Shown: piece by piece, positions 6,760-7,870 of the stretch
Numbering within the stretch: position 1 is the stretch's first letter
How the letters are laid out: each line of letters opens with the position of its first letter
Translations under genes and position numbers: made by a program
The notes under the pieces: model-generated
Seen by the model: the letters and a program-made list of their open reading frames with translations, nothing else
Databases searched by the model: none
Told to the model about the DNA's origin: nothing
Source: an uncultured Lachnospiraceae bacterium
GTDB lineage: Bacteria; Bacillota; Clostridia; Lachnospirales; Lachnospiraceae
DNA length: 7,870 nt
NCBI GenBank assembly: GCA_905236365.1
Contig: CAJOPP010000427.1
Span: forward strand, 1-7,870
Reading direction: 5' to 3'

Positions 6760-6786
6760 TTTATAATACTTTTCATTAGATGTAAA
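6760..6786 (-). promoter_or_regulatory. Candidate promoter of the atp operon
   Basis: On the minus strand TTTACA (6786-6781) and TATAAA (6765-6760) are each one base from consensus, but the spacer is short at 15 bases. A transcript starting near 6753 would have a leader of about 33 bases before the TTG of atpB. Competing candidates further upstream are a perfect TATAAT at 6811-6806 without a good -35, and a perfect TTGACA at 6860-6855 without a good -10. The promoter is therefore somewhere in this AT-rich spacer, but the exact site is uncertain. Confidence 0.35.
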
Positions 6787-6816
6787 ATGTATATTTAATA
6801 TGTTTATTATATGTTT

Positions 6817-6845
6817 TTGATATAGTTCAGTCTTTCAAATATATA
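6817..6845 (+). promoter_or_regulatory. Candidate promoter of the LysR-type gene
   Basis: TTGATA (6817-6822) and TATATA (6840-6845) are separated by exactly 17 bases, the standard sigma-A spacing. Transcription would start near 6852 and give a leader of about 80 bases before the ATG at 6932. The site lies inside the shared divergent region, so a regulator bound here could affect both directions. This is a sequence match only. Confidence 0.45.
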
Positions 6846-6847
6846 AA

Positions 6848-6891
6848 CAGAAGCTGTCAAAAAATATATATTTACCCAGACCAGTCTTCTG
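6848..6891. promoter_or_regulatory. Dyad region, possible operator
   Basis: Between the proposed -10 and the start of the LysR-type gene lies a perfect 12-bp AT palindrome, AAATATATATTT (6862-6873). It is nearly concentric with a wider inverted repeat, CAGAAG (6848-6853) and CTTCTG (6886-6891). LysR-type regulators usually bind interrupted dyads near their own promoters, so this is a plausible autoregulatory site. AT-rich DNA makes such palindromes common by chance. Confidence 0.25.
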
Positions 6892-6931
6892 ACAATTACA
6901 ACATCAGACTATCCCTAAGGAGGAACAAACC

Positions 6932-7825
6932 ATGGAAGTAACATACGACTACTATCGTATCTTTTATTACGTTGCCAAATATAAAAGTTTTACCCGGGCC
7001 GCCGCCATTTTAATGAACAATCAGCCCAACATAACCCGTTCCATCAAAATTCTGGAAAAACAATTGGGATGCACCCTGTTTATCCGTTCCAACCGTGGTG
7101 TGACTCTGACACCGGAGGGCAAGAAATTATACAGTCATGTCGCTGTTGCCTACAAGCAGCTGCAAACTGCAGAGCTGGAGCTTTCCAGTACCAGCCGTCT
7201 GGAAAGCGGAACCGTCACTATCAGTGCAAGTGAGACCGCCCTGCATGGCATTCTATTAGATATTTTAAAAGATTTTCGGAATGAATATCCCAAAATCAAC
7301 ATTCATATTTTCAACCACCACACCTTACAGGCAACCCAGTCTGTCAAGAGCGGGCTGGCCGATTTTGCTGTAATCACAAGCCCTGCCAAGATTCGCAAAC
7401 CATTCAAAGAAACAAAGCTTATGGAATACTGCGAACATTTAATCTGCAGCAAGAAATATTCTGCCCTTGCAGAGAAAAAACATCACTTGTCCAGTCTTCA
7501 AAAATATCCTTTTGTCAGTCTGGCCAGAGATACTCTGACCTACGATTATCATACAGAATTTTTCCTGCAACACGGTCTGGTCATAAATCCCGAGATCGAA
7601 GTCGCCACTTCCGATCAGTTGATTCCTGTCATCTCCCATGACTTAGGGATTGGATTTGTACCGGAAGTACTGTTAAAAGACTATCCGGATACAAACGAAA
7701 TATTCGAAATTCCTCTCTATGAGAAACTTCCTACCCGCTCAATCTGTCTCGTAGAGGATACCAGTCATCCTCTCAGTGCAGCAGCTTTGAAACTGAAAGA
7801 AATGTTGCTCCTGGAAGCATGCTAG
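6932..7825 (+). CDS. LysR-type transcriptional regulator
   Basis: This is a 297-residue protein of typical length for the LysR family, DNA-binding regulators that respond to a small co-inducer. The N-terminal winged helix-turn-helix covers about residues 5-65, including SFTRAAAILMNNQPNITRSI (19-38), LEKQLGCTLFIRSNRGVTLT (41-60) and PEGKKLY. A linker helix (about 66-90) leads to the effector-binding domain (about 91-295), which starts SGTVTISAS and includes ATSDQLIPVISHDLGIGFVPE (225-245), the usual hinge-region pattern. The ATG is preceded by AAGGAGG with 7-base spacing, so the start is secure. It is divergent from the atp operon with a 211-base shared spacer, the common arrangement for a LysR gene and its target. 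Control of the ATP synthase operon would be unusual, and the real target could lie to the right, outside the window. The effector cannot be told from sequence. Only 45 bases follow the stop, with no clear terminator. Confidence 0.93.
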   Translation: MEVTYDYYRIFYYVAKYKSFTRAAAILMNNQPNITRSIKILEKQLGCTLFIRSNRGVTLTPEGKKLYSHVAVAYKQLQTAELELSSTSRLESGTVTISASETALHGILLDILKDFRNEYPKINIHIFNHHTLQATQSVKSGLADFAVITSPAKIRKPFKETKLMEYCEHLICSKKYSALAEKKHHLSSLQKYPFVSLARDTLTYDYHTEFFLQHGLVINPEIEVATSDQLIPVISHDLGIGFVPEVLLKDYPDTNEIFEIPLYEKLPTRSICLVEDTSHPLSAAALKLKEMLLLEAC

Positions 7826-7870
7826 CTATGTCGAGGCTTTTTGACCTGTGCTATTCGAGAAAGCAGGCAA

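Noticed and set aside
7826..7870. Terminator after the LysR-type gene
   Set aside because: There is a GCTTTTTG stretch but no stable stem before it within the 45 remaining bases. A terminator may lie beyond the edge.

Overview
The window carries an almost complete F1Fo ATP synthase operon on the minus strand, with a divergent LysR-type regulator gene on the plus strand. The gene complement, protein sequences, AT-rich spacers, strong AGGAGG-type ribosome binding sites and frequent GTG/TTG starts suggest a low-to-medium GC Firmicute of class Clostridia. Lachnospiraceae is my best guess, from the look of the proteins rather than from a search.

Layout, in the direction of operon transcription (right to left): atpB (subunit a, 6720-6034), atpE (c, 5992-5768), atpF (b, 5746-5258), a fused atpH-atpA gene (delta plus alpha in one 674-residue chain, 5261-3237), atpG (gamma, 3151-2201), atpD (beta, 2193-796) and atpC (epsilon, 779-363). 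The gene order is the classical a-c-b-delta-alpha-gamma-beta-epsilon. No atpI lies before atpB within the window. All eight structural subunits are encoded by seven genes. Fo (a, c, b) conducts ions. F1 (alpha, beta, gamma, epsilon) makes or hydrolyses ATP. Delta and b form the peripheral stalk.

Downstream of atpC, about 360 bases carry no protein gene. They hold a 135-base candidate structured RNA or MITE-like element (176-310) and a strong hairpin followed by a T tract (about 108-150), which I read as the operon terminator. In both, several stem pairs are G-U wobbles only when read on the minus strand, which suggests they act as RNA transcribed with the operon.

Right of atpB is a 211-base AT-rich divergent intergenic region with candidate promoters, then the LysR-type gene (6932-7825).

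The most unusual points are: (1) the in-frame delta-alpha fusion, with no usable internal start for a free alpha subunit, although F1 needs three alpha and only one delta; (2) 24 coding-like codons in the +1 frame just after the alpha stop, ending 12 bases before atpG; (3) the foldable element after atpC; (4) a c subunit that resembles Na+-type c subunits overall but lacks two of the Na+ ligands; (5) a basic C-terminal tail on gamma that overlaps the atpD ribosome binding site.
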